DNA from: Desmonostoc muscorum FACHB-395
GTDB taxonomy: Bacteria; Cyanobacteriota; Cyanobacteriia; Cyanobacteriales; Nostocaceae
DNA length: 64,000 nt
Reading direction: 5' to 3'
NCBI RefSeq assembly: GCF_014698035.1
Contig: NZ_JACJSF010000008.1
Coordinates: 62,001-126,000 of the forward strand
Position 1 is the first letter of the stretch, and each line of letters begins with the position of its first letter. The position numbers and the translations under genes are program-made. This document shows positions 35,901 through 43,899 of the stretch, one piece after another. Under the pieces are notes generated by a model. That model did not search any database. It saw only the letters and a program-made list of their open reading frames with translations, and was not told the DNA's origin.

Positions 35901-37888
35901 TAGAGCGCGATCGCTTGGAAGGACACAAGGCTCTAATCTGGGGTGTAACTTTCTCCCATAATGGTAAGTTGATTGCCTCAACTAGTTATGACCATACTAT
36001 AAAACTCTGGAATCTAGATGGTAGCGTGTACAAGACGCTTGAAGGGCATCAAGATAAAGTCTTAGGTTTGAGTTTCTCACCTGACGATCAAACAATTGTC
36101 TCAGGCGATTTCCAGGGCATCATAAAATTTTGGAAGCGGGACGGGACTTTATTAAAAACCCTACCAGCATATCAAGATGGAGTAAATAGTGGCGAAAATA
36201 AGGGAGTTTATAGTATCGATTTCTCACCAGATGGTAAGACAATTGCTACAGGAAGTCGGGACAGTACACTAAAACTCTGGAAGCCAGATGGCACTTTATT
36301 AAAAACGATTAAAGCGCATCAAGATGGAGTCAATAGTGTGGCTTTCTCCCCCGACGGTAAGATGATTGCGACTGGTGGCCGGGACAAAACTGTGAAACTC
36401 TGGACATCCAATGGTAAGCTTTTGCACACTACAGAAGGCTATGACGACTTTGTTTGGGATGTTGCTTGGTCAAGCGATAGCCAGACAATTGCGGCGGCGG
36501 CTGGTGGTGCTGCTGCGACTGGTAACGACAACAGAGTAAAACTCTGGAATCGAGACGGCACTCCTTTAAAAAATTTTAAAGCACATAAAGATGGAATCAA
36601 TAGTGTGGCTTTCTCACCCGACGGTAAGATGATTGCTACAGCTAGTGACGACAAGACTGTAAAGCTTTGGAAGCCTGACGGTACTTTACTCACAACTTTA
36701 TCAGGACATAGCAATGGAGTTTATGCTGTCAGGTTTTCACCTGACTGTAAAATCCTAATTTCTGCCAGTGCTGACGGTACGATGAAACTTTGGCAAGTTG
36801 GTAATACCAGTTGCTTACACAACGCCCAAATTCCTACTTCTCCTAGCGCTGACAGCACAATGAAGATTCAGTATGGTAGTGGTGTGGTAAGTATTCTCAA
36901 CGGTCATAGCGATCGCGTTAATCAGGTAGATTTCTCACCTGATGACAAAATAATTGCCTCAGCCAGCCGTGACAAGACAGTGAAACTCTGGAAGCGCGAT
37001 GGTACTTTAGAAAAAACTCTTGAGGGGCATAGCGATAACGTTAGTTTCTCACCTGATGGTCAGACAATTGCTACCGCTAGTGATGATAACACAGTGGAAC
37101 TCTGGAACCGTGACGGTAAATTACTGAGAACCCTTTTTCCAAAAAGCGATAAAATATTAGACTTGAATTTCTCACCCAACGGTCAGTTTATCGCCTTGGG
37201 TAGTATGGACAACAAAGTAATAATATCGCGGCTTGATGGCATCAAACCTCAGATTCTCAACAAGCATCAGGACTGGGTAAGGGCTGTAGCTTGGTCGCCA
37301 AACGGTCAGATGCTTGCCTCAGCTAGTGATGACAACACGGTAAAACTTTGGAAGCAAAACAATAAGGGCGAGTTTCACATCTACAAGACTCTCGCAGGGA
37401 AAAACGGCCATAACAGTTGGGTTTTGAGCGTTAAGTTCTCACCTAGTGGCGATATGATTGCCACTAGTAGTAATGACAAGACGGTAATACTTTGGAAGCA
37501 GGACGACAAGGGCGAGTTTCGCTGGTACAAAAAATTGCAGGGGCATACCGATCAGGTGAATAGCGTGAATTTTTCACCTGACGGTAAGATGATTGCAACA
37601 GCCAGTGATGATAAGACTGTAAAACTTTGGACACGCGACGGTCATTTAGTGAGAACTCTAACTGGGCACAGCGATCATTTATTAAGCGCGAATTTCTCAG
37701 CCGATGGTAAAACTCTGGCTTTGGGCAGTGCTGATGGGGCTATAATTCTCTGGAATTTGGATGAGCTAAATCATCTCAAGAATCTAGATAGCTTACTGGA
37801 GCGTGGTTGTGATTGGCTGTATGACTATCTAAAGAATAACCCGAATGTCAGTAAGAGCGATCGCCATCTCTGCGACGATATCAAGTAA
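32963..37888 (+). CDS. STAND NTPase with TPR-like region, transmembrane segment and 14 WD40 repeats
   Basis: A 1641-residue signalling-type protein. Residues 1-170 form an alpha/beta domain resembling a degenerate nucleotide-binding fold (LTLLRCNYAAFRQDIVQRL). About 235-470 are TPR-like helices. The STAND ATPase follows with Walker A GQSGVGKSS (530-538) and Walker B LIFDQFEEF (Asp608). A charged coiled coil (about 855-885) precedes one transmembrane segment (about 887-910: VTIMSILAVIAVGLGV). Fourteen WD40 repeats (about 985-1602) then end mostly in TVKLW or similar, enough for two seven-bladed propellers. Such proteins act as ligand-sensing switches. The order with a P-loop ATPase gene upstream suggests a two-component unit; its biological role is unknown. 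Confidence 0.9.
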   Translation: MSNQQEPENLAFDNERSLQTLVRAINLSQGEFSLTLLRCNYAAFRQDIVQRLHQLSPVKIREITLPVSVKTLYTSIGEKLGDEQPSALMVFGLESVKDIDTVLTSANQVREEFRKNFPFPVMLLVNDQVLQKLIRLATDFENWATIIHFAIANADLVQFIKQTAESVFAQVLDAGAGKFLDNSAINLAIGSPHRVELELAQAELQKRGVKLDAELEASLEFVLGRDAVSMEQSRQHYERSLALLQQSSKLEQQGCVLYNLGLWWRTYAVQHLTEQQNACSNAKNYYYKCLEIFEQANRPDLVAKFINALGEVLQKLQHWDELEAVAQKALTLYQTYPDWFRKARAYGFIAEVALSQSAWDKAKQAAKKALSIVASNQSIQSKANLELVLYYHQGWYLFALARALQQLKKVEDALTTLEAARRETKPQYDPELYIRILERLQSIYYQQGQYLAAFQIKQELIKIEHQYGFRAFIGAAYLIPRHEVINPALVQGENLIKVAQEIAVSGRQQDVNRLMKRMSRTDNKLTVFHGQSGVGKSSILNGGLVPTLQLQSIDARDVLPIVMRVYTDWMAILAKCLADNGTSSNSIEFICESLRKKSERKLTVLIFDQFEEFFFVYTDQSKRQQFYKFLQLCLDIPYVKVILCLREDYLHYLLECDRLLNFRAINNNILDKDIRYYLGNFSSKDAKAVVQSLTEQTHFYLEPELIAQLVEDLSDELGEVRPIELQIVGSQLQTDKITTLEQYLQSGTKEKLVERFLEEVIKDCGSENELCARVVLYLLTDEKGTRPFKTSDNLAEDLKTADIVSEKEKLNLVLEILVGSGLVLNIPEDPANLYQLVHDYLVSFIRQSQQARKLEEQKKEKEQRQHAEAELNRVLKRQRNDAKRQRNFAIAGVTIMSILAVIAVGLGVRAESERQKTEQAETIAISKASEALFASNQRFEALKQAIKAGKKLQATDWGKTDSEIRTQVIAALQQSVYWIVERDRLEGHKALIWGVTFSHNGKLIASTSYDHTIKLWNLDGSVYKTLEGHQDKVLGLSFSPDDQTIVSGDFQGIIKFWKRDGTLLKTLPAYQDGVNSGENKGVYSIDFSPDGKTIATGSRDSTLKLWKPDGTLLKTIKAHQDGVNSVAFSPDGKMIATGGRDKTVKLWTSNGKLLHTTEGYDDFVWDVAWSSDSQTIAAAAGGAAATGNDNRVKLWNRDGTPLKNFKAHKDGINSVAFSPDGKMIATASDDKTVKLWKPDGTLLTTLSGHSNGVYAVRFSPDCKILISASADGTMKLWQVGNTSCLHNAQIPTSPSADSTMKIQYGSGVVSILNGHSDRVNQVDFSPDDKIIASASRDKTVKLWKRDGTLEKTLEGHSDNVSFSPDGQTIATASDDNTVELWNRDGKLLRTLFPKSDKILDLNFSPNGQFIALGSMDNKVIISRLDGIKPQILNKHQDWVRAVAWSPNGQMLASASDDNTVKLWKQNNKGEFHIYKTLAGKNGHNSWVLSVKFSPSGDMIATSSNDKTVILWKQDDKGEFRWYKKLQGHTDQVNSVNFSPDGKMIATASDDKTVKLWTRDGHLVRTLTGHSDHLLSANFSADGKTLALGSADGAIILWNLDELNHLKNLDSLLERGCDWLYDYLKNNPNVSKSDRHLCDDIK

Positions 37889-37940
37889 GAGTTAAGCGTT
37901 GACACTCTCTCAAATTATCTCAAGCGATCGCTAAGTTTTT

Positions 37941-37973
37941 AACTGATTCCCAATCTCAGACCGGGAATCAGTT
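37941..37973. terminator. Bidirectional hairpin between convergent genes
   Basis: AACTGATTCCC (37941-37951) pairs perfectly with GGGAATCAGTT (37963-37973). It lies between the convergent STAND and cysO genes and could stop both transcripts, although T-runs are short. Confidence 0.6.
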
Positions 37974-38027
37974 AATTTCTCAAAGGTTTGTCTAGTAAGT
38001 CTTTTACTTTATTTGATGTTTTCTGTA

Positions 38028-38303
38028 TTAACCACCAGCAACAGCAGGGACAATACTTACTTCATCGCCATCTTTTAGGGCTGTGTTAATACCATCTAAA
38101 TAGCGGATATCTTCACTATCAACGTAAAAATTTACAAATCGACGTAGCTTGCCTTCGTCATCGCACAACCGGGATTTAATCCCAGGAAAGCTTTGTTCTA
38201 AAGAATCCAACAATTCAGCAATGGTGCTACCGTTGGATTCTAGAGTAGCTTGATTATTAGTCAAATTCTGAAGAGTCGTAGGAACTAAAACTGTTACAGC
38301 CAT
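38028..38303 (-). CDS. cysO: CysO-like ubiquitin-fold sulfur carrier protein
   Basis: A 91-residue MoaD/ThiS-superfamily protein ending in the free C-terminal Gly-Gly (SIVPAVAGG) that is adenylated and turned into a thiocarboxylate. The segments [16 protein letters not shown] and [17 protein letters not shown] resemble Mycobacterium tuberculosis CysO (recalled, not searched), which donates sulfur to O-phosphoserine through the PLP enzyme CysM. Here the gene follows a ThrC-type PLP enzyme 80 bases upstream on the same strand, with no moa or thi gene nearby. That context argues against a plain molybdopterin or thiamine role and for sulfur transfer to an amino-acid precursor. The activating enzyme and any Mec+-type protease are not in the window. 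Confidence 0.82.
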   Translation of the reverse strand: MAVTVLVPTTLQNLTNNQATLESNGSTIAELLDSLEQSFPGIKSRLCDDEGKLRRFVNFYVDSEDIRYLDGINTALKDGDEVSIVPAVAGG

Positions 38304-38340
38304 AAAAGTACAAAGTGAAGAGTTAGGAATACAGTTAAGA

Positions 38341-38377
38341 GTTAGGAGTCATGAATCAAAAACTCATAACTCCTAAC
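38341..38377. promoter_or_regulatory. Hairpin in the thrC-cysO intergenic gap
   Basis: GTTAGGAGT (38341-38349) and ACTCCTAAC (38369-38377) pair perfectly, extended inward by a mostly matched ATGA/TCAT pair. It fills much of the 80-base gap between the two genes and could tune the ratio of the two products, or be a dispersed repeat. Confidence 0.5.
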
Positions 38378-38383
38378 TGCTAA

Positions 38384-39694
38384 CTAAACGAGAACTTGTT
38401 GCCATTCCAAGCGATCGAGAGTACGCGATCGCTCTAGGGCGCGTTCAAAACTATCCAGTTTAGCATCAATAGTCAAGGGTTCACCAACATAGCCTTGGAT
38501 TGCTTCTTGGGTTTTTAGACCATTGCCGGTGATGTAAATCACGGTAGTTTCATCTGGATCAATTTTGCCAGCTTCTACCAGTTTTTTCAGCACGGCCACG
38601 GTTGTACCACCAGCCGTTTCTGTGAAGATGCCTTCGGTTTCTGCCAGCAACTTGATGCCATCAATAATTTCTGCATCATTGACTGATTCAATGTTACCAC
38701 CAGTTTTCTGAGCTAACTCCACAGCATAAATACCGTCTGCTGGATTACCGATCGCTAGCGATTTCGCAATTGTATTTGGTTTAACTGGTTTAATAAAGTC
38801 GCGTCCTTCTTTGAAAGCTTGGGCAATTGGTGAACAACCTTCTGCTTGAGCGCCACTGAAACGGACTTTCTTGTCTTCTACTAAACCAACTTCGATAAAT
38901 TCTTGGAAACCCTTATAAATTTTTGTAAACAGCGAACCAGATGCCAAAGGAGCAACAACATGATCGGGTAGTTCCCAGCCTAGTTGTTCAGCAACTTCAA
39001 AACCTAACGTTTTGGAACCTTCAGAGTAATAAGGGCGCAGATTAATATTGACAAAACCCCAACCATGTGTATTGGCAACTTCCGAACAGAGACGGTTTAC
39101 TTGATCGTAGTTACCCTTGACGGCCATCAGCGTTGGGCTGTAAATCAAGCTACCAATAATTTTACCGGCTTCTAAATCTGCGGGGATAAACACACAGCAG
39201 TCTAAACCGGCATGAGCTGCGATCGCAGCTGTAGAATTTGCCAAGTTACCAGTGCTAGCGCAAGAAACGGTAGTGAAACCCAACTCTCGTGCCCTTGATA
39301 GAGCAACTGATACTACCCGATCCTTAAAGCTAAGGGTGGGCATATTAACCGCATCATTTTTTATATAAAGCTTATTTAGACCCAGGCGACGGGCAAGACG
39401 GTGAGAACGAACCAAGGGAGTCATCCCCGTTCCCACATCAATAACATTGTCAGTTGCAACAGGCAAAAAGGGACGGTAGCGCCAAATTGAATTGGGCCCG
39501 GCTTGAATTGTTTCACGAGTGACATTCAGACGGAGAGCGTTGTAGTCATACTTGACTTCTAAAGGCCCAAAACATAACTCACAAACATTACTGGCTTTGA
39601 GTTCATATTCGGCACCACACTCTTTACACTTTAAAGCTTGAAAGTAGGCAGTGCTGGTTTGGGTTTGGGTTTGGGTTTTGATTGCCTGAGTCAT
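38384..39694 (-). CDS. thrC: Threonine synthase paralog with N-terminal zinc ribbon
   Basis: A 436-residue PLP enzyme of the long ThrC type. Residues 20-50 form a zinc ribbon (Cys23, Cys26, Cys38, Cys41 in LKCKECG... NVCELCFGP). The PLP lysine is Lys124 in PTLSFKDRVVSVALSRA, followed by CASTGNLANSTAAIAAHAG, the phosphate-binding PLASGSLFTKIYKGF and the C-terminal VIYITGNGLKTQEA. It would use O-phosphohomoserine as substrate. A second, conventional ThrC is at 18476-19567. It is followed by a CysO-like sulfur carrier gene, so an alternative role in sulfur transfer to O-phosphohomoserine (homocysteine formation) is possible. A strong hairpin (39750-39797) lies upstream. Confidence 0.88.
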   Translation of the reverse strand: MTQAIKTQTQTQTSTAYFQALKCKECGAEYELKASNVCELCFGPLEVKYDYNALRLNVTRETIQAGPNSIWRYRPFLPVATDNVIDVGTGMTPLVRSHRLARRLGLNKLYIKNDAVNMPTLSFKDRVVSVALSRARELGFTTVSCASTGNLANSTAAIAAHAGLDCCVFIPADLEAGKIIGSLIYSPTLMAVKGNYDQVNRLCSEVANTHGWGFVNINLRPYYSEGSKTLGFEVAEQLGWELPDHVVAPLASGSLFTKIYKGFQEFIEVGLVEDKKVRFSGAQAEGCSPIAQAFKEGRDFIKPVKPNTIAKSLAIGNPADGIYAVELAQKTGGNIESVNDAEIIDGIKLLAETEGIFTETAGGTTVAVLKKLVEAGKIDPDETTVIYITGNGLKTQEAIQGYVGEPLTIDAKLDSFERALERSRTLDRLEWQQVLV

Positions 39695-39749
39695 AAACTA
39701 GCTTTCCCTGTTTGTCTGTCACTGTCGCCTGATAGTAACACGAGTAAAA

Positions 39750-39797
39750 ATACCAGTCAAACATACCCGACCTTTTTAGTCGGGTATCCCTGGTATT
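39750..39797 (-). promoter_or_regulatory. Two-tier hairpin in the thrC paralog leader
   Basis: An inner perfect stem, ATACCCGAC (39763-39771) with GTCGGGTAT (39779-39787), sits inside an outer pair, AATACCAG (39750-39757) with CTGGTATT (39790-39797). It lies 55-100 bases upstream of the ATG on the minus strand. It could be an attenuator, an operator or the terminator of an upstream transcript. No known riboswitch class was recognised. Confidence 0.5.
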
Positions 39798-40416
39798 GAA
39801 AAAAATAATTACTGTAAAATTTTTATATACGTAATTGTCAAGCTTAGTATTTATATTTAGACTTACTTGGTCTGAAATCAGATAATAGTTTCCGCTACTC
39901 AGTGTAAACGCTGGTCATGGATATGATTAAATTGCATCAAATCTATGAGCTATTTGCATTTCATTAAATTAAGATCGCTTTACTTGGTGATCGAGATCAC
40001 TGACTTAATTTTTTATTTCATTAGACAAATAACTACACACAGTATCATGTATGCATAGCAGCAAATATTCAAAAGAGCTTTGATATATAGCTTGTAGGAT
40101 ATTTTGCTTCTATTTCAAACACTACAATTTCTATCTGTGTTGCCAAAATAAAGTTAATTTTTCAGTTTTTATGCGTTCACTCATCGCTAAACAAGTTACT
40201 TGTTTATACGGAAGTTTTTTTTTGGTATAAAAGCTACATTGCTATTTACATCGAAAGATTCAGCAGAACACACTAGTAAATTACCTATATTTGCGATTGC
40301 TAACCTTGATAATCAACAGTGAGCGTAAAACAAGCAGGCAATAACTTTTCTGCCTATTGCCTAAATCTAGTAGTTTTTCAGGAGTCACTAGTAAATTAAC
40401 TTTTCATATATGCAGC

Positions 40417-40472
40417 GCCCAAAACCTTAAGGCTTTGGGCAAATTAGTCGGTAATTCTTTAAGGAATTGCCG
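40417..40472 (+). promoter_or_regulatory. Two tandem hairpins with TTAAGG loops in a leader
   Basis: GCCCAAA (40417-40423) pairs with TTTGGGC (40434-40440), and CGGTAATTC (40449-40457) pairs with GAATTGCCG (40464-40472) with one wobble. Both loops contain TTAAGG. They precede the ATG at 40531 by about 60 bases. Confidence 0.55.
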
Positions 40473-40530
40473 AACTTTATCCTGTCTCAAAACCCAAGAT
40501 ACAAGTTCAGCAAATAAACAAACTACTTTC

Positions 40531-43011
40531 ATGGTAAACCGAAAAAAATCTGTCAACAAGCAGCGCCAATGCTATCAATCTCTAGTAGCAACAGCATTAT
40601 TAACTAGCAGCCTTTTCCAATTTATTGCACCTGTACTAGCTGACGGGACAGCTGGTGGTCAATCTATCAGTAACACAGCGACTGCTACCTACGAAGATCC
40701 CAACGCGCCAGGGACAACTATAAATGCCACTTCTAATACTGTAACCGTCACTGTGGCAGAAGTTGCTGGGATCACCGTCACTGCCTCTGGTGTTACAGAT
40801 AACAATGGTGGCGCTGTTGGAGTTAACGATTTACTAACTTACACCTACACCCTAACGAACGTAGGTAACGACCCCACCAAATTCCATATTCCCAACCAAG
40901 CAACAACAACCGGGCCTGGTACAGTTTCTGGTGTACTTCCTCCTGATAAAAATGGGGTAACACCAGCTAGTGGCACACTGCAATATAGTACTGACGGTGG
41001 TACAACTTGGACAAACGTAACAGCTGGTGGTGTAGATACAGCCTCAATTCCGGTTAGCGGTACTGTGTTGGTGCGTGTGCCAGTGACTGTACAAACTGGC
41101 GCTCAATCCGGTGACGTAATTAAAGTTACCCTTGGTAATACTCCTGGAGATGCCCAAAACCAACTGCGTAATCCCGATGGTGGTGACGTTTACACTGTAG
41201 ATAACGCTGATAACGCAGGTGGTGGTGAAGTTCCTGGCGCACCAGTTAACGGTACACGAGAATCTAGTATTACCCAGCAAATTCAAGTGGGTAACACTGT
41301 TAAAACCGTTGCTCTAGCCACAATACTCAAAACTCGGACAGCCTACAACCCTGGTAATACTTCCGTACTCAATGATGATGTACTGACTTATGGTTTAAGC
41401 TTGCGAGTTGAGAGCAATGACGTAACCAATCGGGGGCTAACACCCGCAGCTTTAGCTGGTACAAGTATCAATGTAGACGGTAGTCTTGTTCCTCGCATCT
41501 TAGTTTCTGATGCACTTCCAGCATCCACAACTCTTAATGGAACTCCAACTGCTCCTTCAGGGTGGATAGTGGTTTACGCTGGCGAAGATCCTGCAACTAT
41601 AAATGCTGATCAGGCTCTGTGGAAAACTGACAAAACTCAAGTAACAGGCGGTGTAGTTAGACGGGTTGGTTTTATTAACAATCCTAGCTCTATCTCTTCA
41701 GTTGCCACTGGCACAACTGTTACAGGCTTTACGGTGCAAGTAAAGACCACTGGAATCGCAGTAACAACACCGACAAATATTAACAACATCGCTCAAGTGT
41801 TCGGTAAAACTGCTGGCGATCCAAATAGCCCCCTACTCTTCGACGATTCAGGCGATCAAAACCCAGATAACATCAACCCCTCTACTGGAGCCTTTCCTAC
41901 TACACCTGACGCTGGCTATTATCCTACTACTCCCACCAATATTGATACGGGCAATAACAACCAAGGTACTAATTCTGTTACAGGAAATGTCAACCTTTAT
42001 ACTGTTTCAGTCGCCCAGGCGAACTCAGTTTTAAACGGGCCGAATAATGCACCGGATGCTACTGGGCCATCGGGTTTAACCAACGATGACTTCACCAATA
42101 AATCTTCCTTTGTTCCTCCTAACACATCACCGGGTAGTACACTTGATCCGCAATCAGTTGGTTTCACTAACACAATTAAGAACAACGGTACTAGCCCTAA
42201 CGACATCACAATAGTGCCAACCGCACCAGCAACATTTACAGATTTGCCAAATAATACAAAGGTGACTGTTAGCTATAATAGTCAATCTGCTGTTTATACC
42301 TACAATAGTGCTACTGGTGTTTTTACCATAGCAAACGGTAATACACCAATTAAAATCCTTGCTGTTCCTGCTGGTGGCATTGTTAATTATGGTGTAGAAG
42401 TTGACTTACCACCTGGTACGCAACTATCGACTGATATTGGTAAGGGATTCCCAGTACCCATTACAGCCTTTATTGACACTAATAATAATGGTGTAGTTGA
42501 TCCTCTTGAAGTCAACAACATCTCCATCGATCGCGTCTACACTGGCTTCTTAAAACTGTTGAAAATGTCACGAGTTCTACAAGGAAGTGGCCCAGCAGTG
42601 CAAGGGACTGATGGTACATTCAGTATCACTCCGAAGAACCCTGCACCAGGAAACATTATTGAGTACCAAATTCAATACACAAATATTTCTGATGTTCAAT
42701 CTGGAACTGGTAACGTGATTTTGAACGCTGACAAAGTTGTGATTACCGAAGATGGTACAGCAGGGGGCAACAACTGGGCGCTAGACAACGACAATAACAC
42801 TCAAATTGATACTAGCAACATTGTTGGTTCAGCAAAGGATTCTGGGGCTTCAACTATCCAGTTCTTCAATGGTAATCCAGCTACTAACTCTAGCATCGAC
42901 CAAACCGGAACCACGCTAAACAGTGATGTCACAAAGTATGTAAATACTGCCACTGGACAGATTGCACCTGGTGTTCAAAGAACATTTATCTTCCAACGCA
43001 AGGTTAACTAG
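40531..43011 (+). CDS. Exported DUF11-repeat surface protein
   Basis: An 826-residue secreted protein from ATG 40531; the frame is open back to 40357, but MVNRKKSVNKQRQCY followed by ATALLTSSLFQFIAPVLA is a normal signal sequence, cut near residue 38. The mature protein is Thr/Asn/Gly-rich and built of beta-sandwich DUF11-type modules (ITVTASGVTDNNGG... LLTYTYTLTNVGNDPTKFHI; GNTVKTVALA... VLNDDVLTYGLSLRV; IIEYQIQYTNISDVQSG). No cell-wall sorting signal or transmembrane anchor is visible. It is the first of five exported-protein genes in a row on the plus strand (40531-52015). The role is unknown, with an adhesive or surface-layer function inferred. Confidence 0.85.
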   Translation: MVNRKKSVNKQRQCYQSLVATALLTSSLFQFIAPVLADGTAGGQSISNTATATYEDPNAPGTTINATSNTVTVTVAEVAGITVTASGVTDNNGGAVGVNDLLTYTYTLTNVGNDPTKFHIPNQATTTGPGTVSGVLPPDKNGVTPASGTLQYSTDGGTTWTNVTAGGVDTASIPVSGTVLVRVPVTVQTGAQSGDVIKVTLGNTPGDAQNQLRNPDGGDVYTVDNADNAGGGEVPGAPVNGTRESSITQQIQVGNTVKTVALATILKTRTAYNPGNTSVLNDDVLTYGLSLRVESNDVTNRGLTPAALAGTSINVDGSLVPRILVSDALPASTTLNGTPTAPSGWIVVYAGEDPATINADQALWKTDKTQVTGGVVRRVGFINNPSSISSVATGTTVTGFTVQVKTTGIAVTTPTNINNIAQVFGKTAGDPNSPLLFDDSGDQNPDNINPSTGAFPTTPDAGYYPTTPTNIDTGNNNQGTNSVTGNVNLYTVSVAQANSVLNGPNNAPDATGPSGLTNDDFTNKSSFVPPNTSPGSTLDPQSVGFTNTIKNNGTSPNDITIVPTAPATFTDLPNNTKVTVSYNSQSAVYTYNSATGVFTIANGNTPIKILAVPAGGIVNYGVEVDLPPGTQLSTDIGKGFPVPITAFIDTNNNGVVDPLEVNNISIDRVYTGFLKLLKMSRVLQGSGPAVQGTDGTFSITPKNPAPGNIIEYQIQYTNISDVQSGTGNVILNADKVVITEDGTAGGNNWALDNDNNTQIDTSNIVGSAKDSGASTIQFFNGNPATNSSIDQTGTTLNSDVTKYVNTATGQIAPGVQRTFIFQRKVN

Positions 43012-43025
43012 ATAGTTTGATTTCA

Positions 43026-43049
43026 CCCCTCTTTATTTGCAAAGAGGGG
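43026..43049 (+). terminator. Hairpin after the first DUF11 gene
   Basis: CCCCTCTTT and AAAGAGGGG pair perfectly around a six-base loop, 15 bases past the stop codon. No T-run follows, so it may be an RNA stabiliser or partial terminator. Confidence 0.5.
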
Positions 43050-43181
43050 TGTATAGCACATCTGTATTTGTAGCTGCTGCTTTAATCCTAAAGTGCCAAC
43101 TACAAAATGATTGTTCCCCAGCGAAAACAGGGAAAGATAAATCAGCAATCGGCATTATGAAAGTTTTTTGAGGTTATTGAT

Positions 43182-43745
43182 ATGAAGCGTTTTTCTTTTG
43201 CAAGTTTAGGAGCGTTCGCACTTATTGTTACAGTGCCATTTGTTAGCCAAGTGCCAGGAATCGCTTCTCTATGGCATTCTACCAGTGCTGTTGCCCAAAA
43301 TGTCAAAACTCAAGGGCAAATACAATTGCGCTTAGAAGCTGACAAGCAAGTCATAGCAAAGGATCAGCAGGGTAAGCAAAGCAAGACATGGCAACCTTTA
43401 AAAGGTCAAGTTGTGGTGCAACCAGGAGATGTGTTGCGATATACATTAAGTGGCGAAAATAAGAGCGATCGCCCCGTAAAGAATTTGATTCTCAATCAAC
43501 CTATTCCTAAAGGAATGGTATACATACTGAAATCTGCGATCGCCACTAATGAGACTAAAGTAACCTACAGCATTGATGGCGGACGCAGCTTTGTCGAAAA
43601 TCCCACTGTTAAAGTTACTCTTCCTGGCGGGAAAGTGGAAACAAAACCAGCACCAGCAAATGTTTACACCCACATCCGTTTGCAAGTGCCATCAGTTCCG
43701 GCCAAGAAAACGGTTAAAGCTATTTATCAAGTCCAAGTTCGCTGA
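43182..43745 (+). CDS. Small exported DUF11-like single-domain protein
   Basis: A 187-residue protein with a signal peptide (MKRFSFASLGAFALIVTVPF, cut after about SAVAQ near residue 37). The mature part has one DUF11-like beta-sandwich (VVQPGDVLRYTLSGENKSDRPVKNLILNQPIPKGMVYIL, in pieces) ending VKAIYQVQVR. It is the smallest of the five clustered exported proteins and may be a subunit or chaperone-like partner of the larger ones. Spacing to its neighbours is 170 and about 150 bases. ATG 43182 is preceded by TTGAGGTTATTGAT, an acceptable ribosome site. Confidence 0.82.
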   Translation: MKRFSFASLGAFALIVTVPFVSQVPGIASLWHSTSAVAQNVKTQGQIQLRLEADKQVIAKDQQGKQSKTWQPLKGQVVVQPGDVLRYTLSGENKSDRPVKNLILNQPIPKGMVYILKSAIATNETKVTYSIDGGRSFVENPTVKVTLPGGKVETKPAPANVYTHIRLQVPSVPAKKTVKAIYQVQVR

Positions 43746-43899
43746 TTCGTTATGCCTGATATCACCCGCCTGTAGCGACTTTTTTGGGAGTCAAGAGCGA
43801 AAAACAACGTGCTTTATAAGGAGAATCGGAGGGATCTTCGATAGATAAACAAGTGCTTTTATTAACAAAAAAAGTGGCATTCCAGAGGAGATGTGTTCA

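Larger units (their letters stand above)
39695..40530. other. 836-base divergent intergenic region
   Basis: AT-rich and without a gene of its own. It holds the thrC-side hairpin (39750-39797) at the left and two tandem hairpins (40417-40472) at the right, in the leader of the first DUF11 gene. An open frame from 40357 reads through the two hairpins and is not used as coding. Confidence 0.6.

Noticed and set aside
40357-40530. N-terminal extension of the first DUF11 protein
   Set aside because: The extension crosses two tandem hairpins and places the signal peptide about 70 residues inside; ATG 40531 gives a normal signal sequence.
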